In this document: positions 10,646 to 21,596 of the stretch, one piece after another
Position numbering within the stretch: position 1 is the stretch's first letter
Layout: every line of letters begins with the position of its first letter
Source of the DNA: Coenobita brevimanus
Lineage: Eukaryota; Arthropoda; Malacostraca; Decapoda; Coenobitidae
DNA: 64,000 bases
Direction of reading: 5' to 3'
NCBI GenBank assembly: GCA_032717465.1
Contig: CM064670.1
Span: 15,954,931 to 16,018,930 of the forward strand
The notes under the pieces: model-generated
The model's database searches: none
The model's input: the letters and a program-made list of their open reading frames with translations, nothing else
Told to the model about the DNA's origin: nothing
Position numbers and translations under genes: made by a program

Positions 10646-12289
10646 TGTTATGCTAGGTGTTTTTAGGTCTACTTCTTGTCCTAAGGACACTAGCTACTGA
10701 GCTGGGGCTTTCTTTCAAGACTGGAACTAGAATACACTGTGAGAGGAACAGGGCATAAAAACTCTGGTCAACCAACCTTACATGTGTCTTATCTCAAATT
10801 CACACAGCACTCAATACAATGTAAATATAATTTGGGCACAATACACTATACAGGTCCAGAAGTCAGTGTCAGAACTGGAGGACTCTGTCAGGGCTGCTGA
10901 AGTCTCAGGCTGCCTATAGGTGTCGGCCAGGTGTGGGAGGGGTCCCGTCAGGTGTGCCTTCCCTTAGAGGGCACAGGACTACTCTCAGGGACCGTGTCGT
11001 CCGGAGTGGGCTGCTGGGTGGCATGGAGAGGGGCCTGTTCCTAGTGGGGCCTCGGTGGCAAGTTTGGTCCTTAGGGTGGGACCGAATAGGGAGTGTAGGT
11101 GCACTTGTTTGTGCCCACTCTGAGGAGGAGGTCATCGTCCAATGGAGCTGGGGAGGTCATGCCCCAGGTCCTGGAGGTGCCCTGGGGAGTCCGGGGACTG
11201 CAGTCTCCCTCGGGCCGAGTTGCCATCAGGGTTGGTCAGCAGTGTCCTCTCCTCTAGAAGTCTGACAGCAAGTGGTCTTGTCTGGCCATTGGCTGCACTG
11301 CTCGAACCCTTGGGGTCATGATGGGGCCTTGCCAGACCTCCTCCAGGTGTAACTCCTCCTTGGGGCTGCCTCTGCGGGGAGAATTGGAGGGGCGTCCTGC
11401 TCGGCCGCAGTAGGGGTGGGCCAAGCAAGGGATGTCCTCCGGAGAGGAAGTCACAGGGAGTGAGAGAAGGGTGGTGTCTGTTCTCTCCCTTGCATGGCTA
11501 GTGGCCATTGCTGAGTTCCCAAGGGCAGCAGGGGAAGGGTGGCTAGTGGTCGTCCCTCTCCTGCCGGTGAGGCTAATGGCTGTCACCAGGGCCTGACTTC
11601 CTGGCAGGACTGAGGACGAGATGCGGCTAGTGGCTGTCACCTGTCCACTGGTGTGACTAGTGGCTGTCACCGGAGACCTATTGGGCAAAGTGCGGCCAGT
11701 GGCTGTCACCTGTCCTCTGGCGTGGCTAGTGGCTGTCACCTGTCCTCTGGCATGGCTAGTGGCTGTCACTGGGGCCTTGTTCTCCCAGTGGACTATGGGC
11801 TGGGTGCAGCTAGTGGCCGTCACTTGCTCACAGGTGCGGCTGGTGGCCGTCACCAACGTCCTGTGAGGGGAGGGGATGGCAGATGAAGTGCAGCTAGTGG
11901 CCATCACCTGCTTGCTGGTGTGGCTTGTGGATGTCACCGAGATCCAACTCCCAGAGGCAGCTGCAGAAGGAGAGCGGGAGGTGGCCGTCTCTCTCCAAGT
12001 GCGGCTAGTGGCCATCGCTGGTTTCTGGAGAGGGGGAGTTGCAGCTATAGAGCAGCTAGTGGCCATCACTCGGGTGCTGTCTGGGACTGAGATAGCCCCA
12101 CCCCGAACCTGGAGAGGGCTGGTCTGGCTGGAGACTAATGCACCAGCACTGTGTGGTTCTCTTCGGGTCTGTTGAGGGGAAAAGGGGCGCAAGGTAGTAA
12201 GGGACATAGGCTTGTCCTGCCTGGGCCTTACGCACGCCCTAAGTGCCTCTCCGTGGTGTCACGACATCCCTCTCGTGGTGGGCATTTCG
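10646..12289 (-). repeat. 5' LTR of the gypsy element
   Basis: 1,644 bp, starting TGTTATGCTAGG on the plus strand and ending at CATTTCG before the CAAAG target copy. It aligns with 1888-3484. Between about 11490 and 12080 lies the same GC-rich tandem block; at 11730-11790 two 30-bp units are almost perfect. As the element reads right to left, this is its promoter-side LTR. Confidence 0.86.
11254..12207 (-). CDS. LTR-internal Ser/Thr-rich repeat frame, second copy
   Basis: A 317-residue frame in the same position and sense as 2414-3445. It contains about ten VTATSHT/VTATSRT-type repeats, then a Pro-rich C-terminal part ending near QDHLLSDF. The two copies share both flanking non-repeat parts as well as the repeats. 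No recognised domain. As in the other copy, the frame may be structural rather than coding. Confidence 0.35.
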   Translation of the reverse strand: MSLTTLRPFSPQQTRREPHSAGALVSSQTSPLQVRGGAISVPDSTRVMATSCSIAATPPLQKPAMATSRTWRETATSRSPSAAASGSWISVTSTSHTSKQVMATSCTSSAIPSPHRTLVTATSRTCEQVTATSCTQPIVHWENKAPVTATSHARGQVTATSHARGQVTATGRTLPNRSPVTATSHTSGQVTATSRISSSVLPGSQALVTAISLTGRRGTTTSHPSPAALGNSAMATSHARERTDTTLLSLPVTSSPEDIPCLAHPYCGRAGRPSNSPRRGSPKEELHLEEVWQGPIMTPRVRAVQPMARQDHLLSDF

Positions 12290-12581
12290 CAAAGATCTTC
12301 TCCAATGGTAATAGGTGGAAATCAATAACTGGAAGACTGGAACTGTCAGAGGCAGCTACTGATTTCTACCTATGAGCACACTGCTGACATGCACAACTTA
12401 CCTTTTTTTGTAAACACTCAAAAACTATTGGTCAAACTGCCACCAAAAAGTATACACGTCTAGTCGAGAACCAGGAAAAACTTCTACGATGAAGAAATGC
12501 CTCATTTATGTTTGTTTTTGTTTATCTGTATAGAAGAGCAACTGAAAAGTAGGGAGTCCAAAATATTATAGTGTCACACAT
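12290..12581. repeat. Repeat family A, middle block
   Basis: Resumes family A sequence directly after the gypsy target site: 'ggaactgtcagaggcagctactg' and 'caaactgccaccaaa' match 1395-1490. No gene. Confidence 0.75.
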
Positions 12582-13437
12582 TTTTTTTTTTATAACAGAA
12601 CGGAGGAAGGAAAAACAAATGGGTGAAAAAAAATAATCCATACACCAGATTACTGGTGTCCTCCGTTCATAAAATATCTGTAACAGTTAGACTTGAACAG
12701 TTGTAGGTTGAAATTTGGAGGAAAACAACTCTGGGGCAGCGAGTTCCAGAGAGATGCAGTTCGGGGAATGAAAGAATTCTGATAGGCAGAAGTTCTGCAA
12801 TATGGTTGAGTGACATTCCAGTCATGAGTGCTACTAGATGCCCGTGTAGCACGAGGGAAGGCATGGAGAGGTGGCACCATGGACGCAACTTCGTCTGAGC
12901 ATTTGCCAAAAAAATATCTGTAAAATAATGCAAGGGAGGCAACATTCCTTCTTACTTGCAGGGGAGGTAGTTTATATGTAATGGCAGGGTTGTTAATGAT
13001 TCTAACAGCTTTTGTCTAGTTGTCTTAATGCAACCTCTCCACAACCATTCCACAAGGGTGAGCAACATTCAAGCTAAGAGTGCACATGACTCCCACAAAT
13101 CATAGCCAACTGCTCATCGGCGAAGAAGTTACGGACTCTGTACAATAATCCAAGTTTCTTTGAGGCGGTTTTAGCAAGTGATCCAACATTAGAGGTCCAG
13201 CTGAGGGCACTGTCAAGTGAGACACCAAGAATTTCAATATTTTTGGAGATGGGAATATTAGTAGCACTGAAGGTAATGTACGAATCTGGCAATATCTGTC
13301 CATTAGTAAACTGTATATATCTAGTTTCACTAGCATTAAAAGAGACAAGGTTGTTTTGTCCCCATTCAGTGATTGTAGATAGATCTTGATTTATGGAGAT
13401 GGCTGTACTGAGCTGAGAGGTAGAGATATTAGACTTT
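12582..13437 (-). pseudogene. 5'-truncated LINE fragment (RT C-terminal end)
   Basis: Starts on the plus strand with a T-run (a poly-A tail in LINE sense) exactly after 'gtgtcacaca' of repeat family A and ends before that repeat resumes. Minus-strand frames give the end of an APE-type LINE ORF2: IEILGVSLDSALSW, ASKKLGLLYRVRNFF and, closer to the tail, FIPRTASLWNSLP. These match the LINE at 15870-18690 closely, so both belong to one family. Polymerase core and endonuclease are absent, as expected for 5' truncation. Confidence 0.85.
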
Positions 13438-13930
13438 GTGCATGACCTTAAAATTTTTGTCTGTACAACTGTTTGGAAAATAATTATATCACCGGATTTC
13501 CTTCCATGCTAACGTGTCTGTAACAGTTTTTGAGTAAATTGGGGTTGAAAAATCATGATTTTTGGACTTGTGACCTTAACAAGTAGGTCAGGGTCACTGA
13601 AATTTGTTTATTGTAATAACTAAAAAATCACTGGTCAAACTGCCACCAAAATATATACAGACTTAGGCGGGTACCAGACAAAACTTTAAGAGCCAAGAAG
13701 TTCTTCATTTATGTTTTCTTTTTTCCTGCATGGAAGATCATTTGAAATGTGGGTAGTCTGAAATATCGTAATATCACACATGAAGGACCTTTAAGTATCT
13801 TCCATACAGATGTTTGGAAAATAAATTAATCAAGGGATTTCCTTCCATGTTCATGTATCTATAATTATGGAATAAACTGAAGGCCAAGGGTCAGTGTAAT
13901 AGGGTCATGGTGCTGTACATTGTGTGCATT
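13438..13930. repeat. Repeat family A, right block
   Basis: Continues the repeat unit interrupted by the LINE fragment ('ggatttccttccatg', 'gacttgtgaccttaacaag', 'caaactgccaccaaa'). No gene. Confidence 0.75.
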
Positions 13931-14715
13931 CACGCGTACTAGTTTACCCTCTGGGGTTATCCTTTCCTTCCCTCCTATAGCCAACTCTGGAGAGAGGGAA
14001 GAGGGGGATCAGGACCAGCCCAGCGCCCTAAAGTAGGAAGAGTTTGGCTAACCGCTGTACTGGGCGCCATCATGCATCTAAACATCACCGACCGGGAGTA
14101 TGAAAACAATACTAAAAGTACAAATATCAACCCATTAGTCTTTTATTTCGGTACAGGACTTTTATATATATAAATATACATGTATATATCTATCCATGTA
14201 TCTGTCTATCTATCTATCTATCTAGAGTATCTATTAATATATATACATACATACATAAATACACACATACATACATATATGGCTGATGATTATGACAGAA
14301 CGTTTTTAATGTATAATAACGGAAGGAAAGAAAATGAAAACATAATCAAGGCCTCCCCAATACCCTCCTAACAATAAGTATGAATAACATTGTTTTAGCT
14401 TGAAAATCCTGTACAAAAGCTGCTAGGTCCTTGAATGTTTTCTTTTTCTTTCCCACCACTTCATTTATACATTATTATAACACTTATCTATATGCGGAAT
14501 AAAAATATTTATATACAACACATACTATACAGCCTTAAAGTAGTGTACGTTGAAGAGTTTTTACTTATACTTCTTTACAGTGAATCTTACAGCCATGCTT
14601 TTACTTCCTAATTCACCTCCAGACTTATAGCATTGAGCCTTATTTTTGCGAATGCTTTTTGGCGTAGATATGAAGCCTTACAGTGAATAATCTCCTCAAC
14701 TATTTCTTCCTAATG

Positions 14716-14787
<72 letters not shown>

Positions 14788-14825
14788 CTTAGTTTACATG
14801 AAACCGAACTGAAAACAAATAAGTA
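13931..14825. repeat. Unassigned AT-rich stretch with microsatellites
   Basis: No gene is visible. 13940-14060 ('gcattcacgcgtactag' to 'aggaagagtttggctaa') shares words with the reverse strand near 39105-39180 and with 22925-22960, so it is another dispersed repeat. A TCTA/ATAC-type simple repeat covers about 14165-14280. A pure AT run covers about 14709-14785. Confidence 0.6.
14709..14785. repeat. (AT)n microsatellite
   Basis: Uninterrupted alternating AT run of about 75 bases. Confidence 0.95.
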
Positions 14826-15665
14826 GGTGAAAAATATTTTGGGGTTCTGGCGAACAAATCGGGGCTCCTCACTCAGGACACCACAATGTAAGAAATTTCA
14901 AGTATTTTCTAATAAACAACTCGTAGGTCGTTACTCGTCCCTAAAGTTATCCTTACATAAATTCAAACAAGTCTCACAGGGTTAGGTGAACCGTAACTTG
15001 ACCTTAACTCACCTAACTATTGCTCTTCTATCTCCTAGCTAATACCCCCTTGAATTGGCCAATTCTTAAAGGTTACTTAGCTAGGGAGTTCGGACAGCAG
15101 ATGATGACGAGCCGCTTTTCTGTAGCTGTTTGGGCTTCAAGCGTCTTTGAGTGTGTATGTACAAGCTGCTAACTCAACGAGGTCTAGGAGCAGAGTGAGG
15201 TGGCAAGGCAAACCTCTATCTCCCTCATAGAATGGTAGAGGTGCCAATTAGTAATAAATTACTATGCTAAATACAGTTAGATTACATCATGATATATACA
15301 GGGCGATTCAAACAAAATAATCTTAGTTTTAATTAAACTAAAGTTAAACCAAATATTCCCTTTAACTATGTGAATATCTTTAATCCACATCTGCTTTGAG
15401 GACCTTTTCATCCTCGCCACGTCATCTAACGCGCAAACGCAATTAAGCTCAGTGGAAATTTCCATATAATTACGTGTATTTACAATATAGTTGTCCACGA
15501 GGGTTAAACGCAGTAGTAAGAATTATTAAAGAGAACGTATTTTCTGGGTTATAAAAACCGCTTGAACAGGTGACAACGATCTCTGGTTTTCCTCTGCTTC
15601 TAACCAGGGACGACTATTATAAAAAGTAGAGAGCACAACTGCTCTGGGGGAAAATATTTACCACA
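14826..15665 (-). repeat. 3' LTR of the BEL/Pao element
   Basis: 840 bp, aligned to 21597-22447 over its full length with scattered substitutions and small indels. Preceded by the target copy AAGTA. Confidence 0.87.
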
Positions 15666-15870
15666 GTTTTGGGGCCAGGCATAAAATGATACACTGTATC
15701 ATGTACTGTGACCCTTAGCTAGTAGTTCCCTCCACAGATCTCGAGAACCTTGTGCTGTGGCCCTTCTAGGTCGCGCATCCTGACCCGTTTGATCTTCACC
15801 ATCCCCTGTATCTGGAGTAGGGGCAGGCAGCCCTGCTCAGGGAAGTACTATCACCAAGGTTACGGTAGAC
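15666..15870 (-). pseudogene. C-terminal tail of BEL/Pao Pol
   Basis: The minus strand from about 15800 to 15710 reads RPRRATAQGSRDLWRELL followed by a stop. This basic tail with RPRR and a closing LW..LL pattern is what BEL/Pao polyproteins have after the integrase. Only the tail remains. It directly adjoins the 3' LTR through a short leader. Confidence 0.7.
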
Positions 15871-16209
15871 TCAAGGAATAGCCTGGATTCCATTTTCTCT
15901 CCTAGGCCTTGGTAGCTGGTTACACATCTTTCTGCCTCACACACCGGAGGGCATCAGGCTGCCCTCTTTACACAACACACACGTCCACATTATATTACAT
16001 TACCTTAAACCAGCTATCCTCTCTCCAAAAAACACCGATCTTGTCATAACAAAACACACCCATTCTACAAAACATCCCTGTTCTCCCCCCCATAAAAAGA
16101 ACCATGGCTGCTGCTATACTGGGAATCAGTGCAGTGGTTTCTTGGGTGACCACCCACTGGCAGGGCTAGGTCGTTTGCACAGGGCCCTCCCGGTCGTCAT
16201 CAAGCGACT

Positions 16210-16971
16210 GTGCCACCTCCAGTGTTGCAGCACCCTAAATCTGCTCGTCAGTGCAGTAAAATTTTCTCTTGCAGTATTAGGGGACTTCACTCCAACATCA
16301 ACTCTGTTCAAAATTTCCTCCAGTTTGAATCCCCTGATCTGCTATTTCTGACAGAGACACAAGTAAGCTCCTCCTCTGATTTAGCTAGATTTAATTTTCC
16401 TGGTTATGTCTTGATTCAAAATTTCAGACCCAAAGGAGGCGTATGTTGCCTTGCTAAATCAGAAATTGCCCTGGAGGAGATTACTAAATTTAATTGTCCT
16501 TTTTTCGACTATTCCATATACAAATTAAATTCTTTTGGTAAAATTAAGTATTTCTGCTGTGTTTATCATTCCCCTAATGCCCCTTCAGAGCCGAGTTTAT
16601 TTGACTCTCTGTCTTCACAACTAAGTGTCCTCAACATTAATACTGCATCAGAAATTACTATTCTGGGTGATTTTAATGTCCATAATGTCGAATGGCTCAC
16701 TTATTCACCCAGAACTGATGACTCTGGTCTTGAATGTGAGCTATATGCAGACTCATTTAATCTCACGCAGTTAGTCAGTCAACCCACCCATGTACCAGAC
16801 AACCCCGATCAAAATCCCCACCTATTGGACTTGTTTCTTACAACCAATTCAGATAATTGTAATGTCGAAGTGAAGTCCCCCCTCGGATCCTCTGAGCATT
16901 GTCTGATTCAAGCCACCAGTTTCACACCTTCCACACCCTCCTGCTCTGAATCTGTCGTGATGAGTAAATGA
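16210..16971 (+). pseudogene. LINE endonuclease domain (APE type)
   Basis: A 253-residue frame. It starts with the N-terminal endonuclease strand (IRGLHSNINSVQNFLQ), followed by [10 protein letters not shown] (catalytic Glu), GGVCCL, the YHSPN motif, [12 protein letters not shown] (catalytic Asp/Asn) and SPLGSSEHCL (catalytic His). All main APE motifs are readable. The frame stops at 16971, and the next part follows in another frame. Confidence 0.86.
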
Positions 16972-17061
16972 CACTACGACAGGGCAGACCGGGAGGGATG
17001 TCAAAATTTTCTCCTGGATGTTCCTTGGACCTCCTTTTTCTCCCATGATGCAAATTCCACA

Positions 17062-18660
17062 TTGGGCCACATACAGGATTTCATTAAAGTCGGCATGGAA
17101 ACATTCATTCCCTATCATAGTTACAGAAAAAGATGTAATTCTCCTAAATGGTTTGACCACAATTGTGTTAGAGTAACAGAACATAAAACAATAGCGTATA
17201 ACACTTACACAAGGACCAAAACCAAAGAAGCCTTTAACTATTATAAAAATATCAGAAACCATGCCAAAACTATTATCAATCTTTCTAAATCAAACTTTCT
17301 ACATAGACAAGCTAACAAACTACTAAACAATCCAAATGATAACAAAATATTCTGGTCAACCCTTAATTCATTCAAAACTAACTTCACTACCACTTCTTCC
17401 ATTCCACCATTACAGTCCCCCAATGGAAATCTAGTAAGTGACCCACGTGGAAAAGCCAACCTTCTTGTTGACCTTTTTTCAACAAACTCAACCCTAAATT
17501 CAGAAAATCATAATATTCCTGTACTTGATTTTGATTCCCCTCAAATACCTTCTTTCATGATTCACACCAGACACTTACAAGCCGTATTACAGAATCTATC
17601 AGCAGACAAAGCCACTGGTCCAGATGAAATTCCTTCAATAGTACTTAAAAATTGATTCTCAGTGTTGGCTTCTGTATTAGCAAAATTTTTCCTCTTATGC
17701 ATCCGTGCCTCAATTTTTCTAGCCCCTTGGAAAGAAGCAAATATCCATCCTGTTCCTAAAAAGGGGACAACTTCTGATCCATCAAACTATAGACCAATTG
17801 CAATAACTTCCGTTCTCGGTAAAGTTTTTGAGACACTAATTAACAAACACATAGTCAAGCATCTAGAAATCAATAAATTGATCAATGATCAGCAGTATGG
17901 ATTTAGACAGGAACGTTCAACTGTAGATATTCTTTGCTTTCTTACCCATCAGATTTAACAAAACAATAGACCAATATGGTGAAACACACACAGTAACACT
18001 TGATATTTCAAAAGCATTTGACAGAGTATGGCACCAGGCCTTATTGTCTAAGATGTCACACTATGGCCTTGCATCACTGGTTCCTCTAATTTCTTCTTAC
18101 CTTCATAGTAGAAAAATACGGGTCATGGTAGATGGAATTTATTTTCAGTTTCATTCCATAAATGCTGGCGTACCTCAGGGATCATTTTTGGCGCCAACCC
18201 TCTTTCTCATACATATAAATGACCTCCTATCTGCCACGCACAAGCCAATACACTCTTATGCTGATGACTCGACCCTTCATAGTTCTTTCACATTTCGTAC
18301 CTCCTTTACACAATTCGATATTATAAATTCCCAAATAAACACAGCAATTTCTCTGAACCAAGACCTTTCTAAAATTAATCAATGGGGACAAAAAAATCTG
18401 GTCTCAATGCTCAGAAAACTAAATACATTAATTTCTTCAATAGAAAGAATCCCTCAGACTCACATAATTTTAAATGATGTCAGTATTCCTATATCCGCTA
18501 CAATTGATATCCTAGGTGTTACTCTAAACCCCAACCTAAGCTGGACAGCTTATGTTAAATCCCTTGCTAAAAATGCTTCTAAAAAACTGGGACTTATGTA
18601 CAGAGTTCGTGAGTTCTTCACTGACGACCAGATGACCACAATATACAAAAGTCATGTGCC
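17062..18660 (+). pseudogene. LINE reverse transcriptase, frameshifted
   Basis: 17062-17655 gives the linker and RT start (ADKATGPDEIPSIVLKN then a stop). 17662-17958 gives WKEANIHPVPKKG, NYRPIAITSVLGKVFE and QYGFRQERS. A frame change and stop near 17958 follow; LDISKAFDRVWH is readable across 17995-18030. 18044-18660 gives INAGVPQGSFLAPTLF and the active-site box SYADDSTL, then the thumb IDILGVTLNPNLSW. The catalytic YADD is intact. At least two stops or frameshifts make it a pseudogene. Confidence 0.87.
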
Positions 18661-18709
18661 AATTTTATCCCTGAGCTTTGTAGATGACCAGAGGTTTCCT
18701 TCAGTCCCT

Positions 18710-18710
18710 T

Positions 18711-18752
<42 letters not shown>
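18710..18752. repeat. (AT)n microsatellite at the LINE/BEL junction
   Basis: About 40 bases of alternating TA with one G. Confidence 0.9.
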
Positions 18753-18789
18753 CTTGTCTCCATATTATCAAGCACAGTGCTGTTATACT

Positions 18790-19151
18790 CCATTCATATC
18801 TGCATAATTGTATTACAGGTCTAACTAAATCAAAAGACTGAGTTTTCTTCGTTGTTAAGAATCCTGTAATGGCTAGATTTACCTTGCCAATAATAGGTAA
18901 CTTTAATTTCTTCACAATGTCTGCAGAAACGAAGGATTTCTGAGCACCCGTATCAAACAAGATTCATGCTAATAGGTTTCTACTCTCAAACAATACCTGC
19001 ACATCGGCTATGGGAACTGCGGCTGACATTACTAATGGAGCATTCCCTTTTGCAATTGTCATATTGATGCTTGCAGGTTTAGGAACCTCGATTTTCATCC
19101 TAGGACATAAAGCACTATGGTGATGATCTTTTTTGCATTTAAAACAAAGAT
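18790..19151 (-). pseudogene. BEL/Pao protease and third Gag zinc knuckle
   Basis: The minus-strand frame (18652-18960) begins MFDTGAQKSFVSADIVKKL, the aspartic-protease active site of the BEL/Pao type. The preceding frame (18964-19150) contains CFKCKKDHHHSALC, a zinc knuckle, and then the Pro-rich connector to the protease. A stop at about 18963 separates the two. The knuckle is interrupted at its N-terminal side by TTAA element 2. Confidence 0.8.
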
Positions 19152-19155
19152 TTAA
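19152..19155. other. Left TTAA target copy of element 2
   Basis: TTAA, matched by TTAA at 19916-19919. Confidence 0.9.
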
Positions 19156-19915
19156 CCCGTCACATCCCGAGGTTTTCCGCACCTCCGACATCCCCCAATC
19201 CCGAGGTATTTTCGATTTTTTTTTTTTTTGGCTCAAAACCTCCGCTTTTGGTGAGAAACATCGAAAATTCATAGAGAAATCGCTCACCTGAGGTTTAAAA
19301 TACTCGATCCAGGTAGGAGTTCCTCCTTACCTGACTGGGTTTTCTAACATGCTGGCACCAAAGAAAACGAGTTCTATGGGAGGGTAACTATTTCACACAG
19401 CTCATAAACAGTATTTAATTATTTACTTGTACGAATTTATATGTAGTATGAGAGTATATTGGTTTTCAAGCAGTAATATAGGCATTATAAGCATTGTTTC
19501 ACTCACTAACTAATCACCATAGCTGACCTTTTTTTGCCACATTACCTGATCATTATTTCTGACTGTTTCTTCTTCTAATGCTATATAAACTTTGTCCTCC
19601 ACATTGTCATCGATTGGGGAATCACTCTGGCCCTGAATATCTTTACTGGCCAGGTCACTGGTAACAGGTGAATTGCCGAGACAATGGGGTGAGGGGGGGA
19701 GGGGGGAGGTTATGCAGTGTAAGGCATTGTCCCTGCTTGGCATCTTGTAGAGGAATAGAGGAAGGTGTCCCGTGTATACGTACGAAAAATCACACGCGAA
19801 AATTGAAAATTGTGCAAATTAGGGACCTTGCAATTGCACGACGTAGCAGTACGTCGCCAGGACTAGCAAATGCAAAACGTTGCAACGTACCTATACATCA
19901 ATGGGACGGGGCGGG
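19156..19915. mobile_element. TTAA-flanked non-autonomous element 2 (piggyBac type), 760 bp
   Basis: Left end CCCGTCACATCCC; right end reverse-complemented CCCGCCCCGTCCC. Both abut a perfect TTAA. No transposase frame. The interior has a T-run near 19215 and a G-rich patch near 19690. It splits the BEL gag frame between two zinc knuckles. Collapsing the element and one TTAA restores a continuous frame, with the Lys-Leu codons upstream joining directly to the CFKC knuckle, so the insertion was exact and later than the Gag sequence. Confidence 0.88.
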
Positions 19916-20606
19916 TTAATTTAGTCTTACAGTCCACGGTAGTATGTTTGGAGTTCATACAGATTATACAACACCCCAGTTCCAGAAGTTCTCCTACTCT
20001 AGAAGCATAATCAGGATAATGTTGACAAGATGCACTGGAATGTTGTTCACCACAAAATGCACAAACTTTCCTGTCTTTTACCATGGAAGGTTTTACTTCC
20101 TTAATATCCTCTTGTCTGTTCCTTGTCTTTAATACTTTATCCTCAGCCTTCGAGGAACTAAGGAAAGTACCTATCTCTTCTTTAGGCACATACTTAGTCT
20201 TCTCTGACTTAGGTTTCCCAACCAGTTGGTTAGTGGGTTTTTTCTTTATTGCAGTCTTCTGTTTGACCTCAGTAAGTTTTACTGTTCCTTGCAAATGTTT
20301 ACAGAGTTGCATCAATCCTTCCTCAATCTCTTCGCAGGAGTAAGTATCCTTTTGATACCTACCATACAAAGGATCCTTGGTTTTTGGTAGAAGCTTTAAG
20401 GAAACATTTCTTGAAAGCACCCAATCTGATGCCTTAATATCTTCGTAAGTACCTAAGGCCTTTAATTTACAACTTATTGCCATTCTAAATTTTTGCAAGG
20501 AATCAAAATCGTGTCTAGGTATGGGTATTTCACTTAGAGCCTTCAGTAATTGAATAATAACTTGTTCCCTGTCTTCGTAGGGTTGTTTAAGGATAGTCAA
20601 GGCCAC
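19916..20606 (-). pseudogene. BEL/Pao Gag, middle and C-terminal part
   Basis: A 247-codon minus-strand frame (running slightly into element 2) carries the BEL/Pao Gag core: YEDREQVIIQLLKALSEIP, DSLQKFRMAISCKLKALG, a Lys-rich linker, then two zinc-binding clusters CAFCGEQHSSASC and CCIICMNSKHTTVDC. The third knuckle of the set is at 19100-19150, beyond the TTAA element. Gag of this class packages the RNA in the particle. Confidence 0.83.
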
Positions 20607-21139
20607 CTCATAATTATTTTCTTCTACTGGTAATTCTTTTATCAGCTGATATGGTGTTCCTTTGACCAGTCCTAAGAGATATGTGAGTTTGCTGACCTTA
20701 GAGAGATCTGTTCTATCATGTACTAAATGTTTGAACTGGTCCCAGAAGGAATTTCAGTTTTGCTCTCATCAAACTCCGGAAGCGTTATTTGTGGTAACAC
20801 AGCTCTACTTGGCTGTTCCACAACTTGTGTTTCTGTGGCAGTCTTAGCTAATCTTGACTCTAGTGTCTTTACTACAGTTAAGTATTCTTCTTATTTACCT
20901 TCAAATTTCGTAGGTTCTGACTCCAAGAGTTCCTTATCATCAGCCTTTACTATAGCTGCTTCTAAAGTTATATAACCTTCTTCGGACTTATCCCATCGGT
21001 CTTTCAATATATTTAGGAGACTATTTAATTTCTCTCTAGACAGAGGTATTTCGTCCAACGACGTTTTGCAGTCATTTATGGCTCTAGTTACCCATCCAGC
21101 TTTACTACTAGAAGATCTTTGCAACAAGAAAACAGACAT
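20607..21139 (-). pseudogene. BEL/Pao Gag N-terminal part, broken
   Basis: The frame 20891-21139 (WVTRAINDCKTSLDEIPLSREKLNSLLNILKDRWDK in pieces) matches the helical N-terminus of BEL/Pao Gag polyproteins. A stop near 20890 and at least one frame change separate it from 20606. The start at 21137-21139 is the first ATG after the leader. Confidence 0.72.
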
Positions 21140-21596
21140 GTTGACTGATTTCTAATTTAATAATTAACTATGAGTTTCAACCACAAATTTACCCAGCTTA
21201 GTAATTCTCTGATTAATTTAAATTTCGAAGAGGGTGATCAGGTCCTCTTTGTGCAACCTATCCCCCTGGGTTATTAAACCTCTAGGGTTGTATTAATCCC
21301 GCCTCTCAATTTCCAAATTTTCATTACAGCTCAGCTAACTAATCATTTAACTTTGAGGAGTGCAGGGATTAGGGCCTTAACATCAACCTAACCCCCTTGG
21401 TTATTAAACCTCTAGGGTTATATTTTATATCCACACTCAATTTCCAAAACATTCATATTCCCTGAACTCGGTATGTACGTATTTCCACATCATCCACTGC
21501 AACCGAACGTGGTAGTAGCTTATGCTCATTAAAAGCAACCTTAAACACATTCAGCGCTCTGGCATGCATTGGCTCTCCTCACTCGGGGCACCAAAA
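21140..21596. repeat. BEL 5' leader with an internal direct repeat and primer-binding site
   Basis: No gene. A segment of about 60 bases containing 'ggttattaaacctctagggtt' (in two halves) occurs at about 21268-21330 and 21398-21450. Next to the LTR, in element sense, TTTTGGTGCCCCGAGTGAGG begins three to four bases after the LTR end and is the likely primer-binding site. I cannot name the tRNA with confidence. Confidence 0.65.

Larger units (their letters stand above)
1888..12289 (-). mobile_element. Decayed Ty3/gypsy LTR retrotransposon
   Basis: Two long direct repeats (1888-3484 and 10646-12289) flank minus-strand remains of gag, protease, reverse transcriptase, RNase H and integrase in the Ty3/gypsy order. 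The LTR ends read TG...CA on the left copy (the right copy ends CG where CA is expected). CAAAA before the left LTR and CAAAG after the right LTR look like a 5-bp target duplication with one change. The LTR boundaries are supported independently by the solo LTR at 31853-35543. Frameshifts, stops and altered catalytic residues are scattered through pol, and the two LTRs differ by many substitutions and by repeat length, so the copy is old and inactive. A TTAA element (8746-10518) is nested in gag. Confidence 0.88.
15870..18690 (+). mobile_element. APE-type LINE nested in the BEL element (5' end kept, 3' end cut)
   Basis: A GC-richer leader (about 15870-16210, no gene) precedes an apurinic-endonuclease-like domain and a reverse transcriptase on the plus strand. 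The RT text stops abruptly near 18655, shortly before an AT microsatellite, and no poly-A tail is found. Losing the 3' end while keeping the 5' end is unusual for a LINE and suggests a later deletion that may also have removed BEL pol. Same family as the fragment 12582-13437; the clade is probably near Jockey or CR1. Confidence 0.8.

Noticed and set aside
16210..18660. Reverse transcriptase considered as a diversity-generating or group II intron RT
   Set aside because: The preceding APE endonuclease and RT motif set identify an ordinary eukaryotic LINE.
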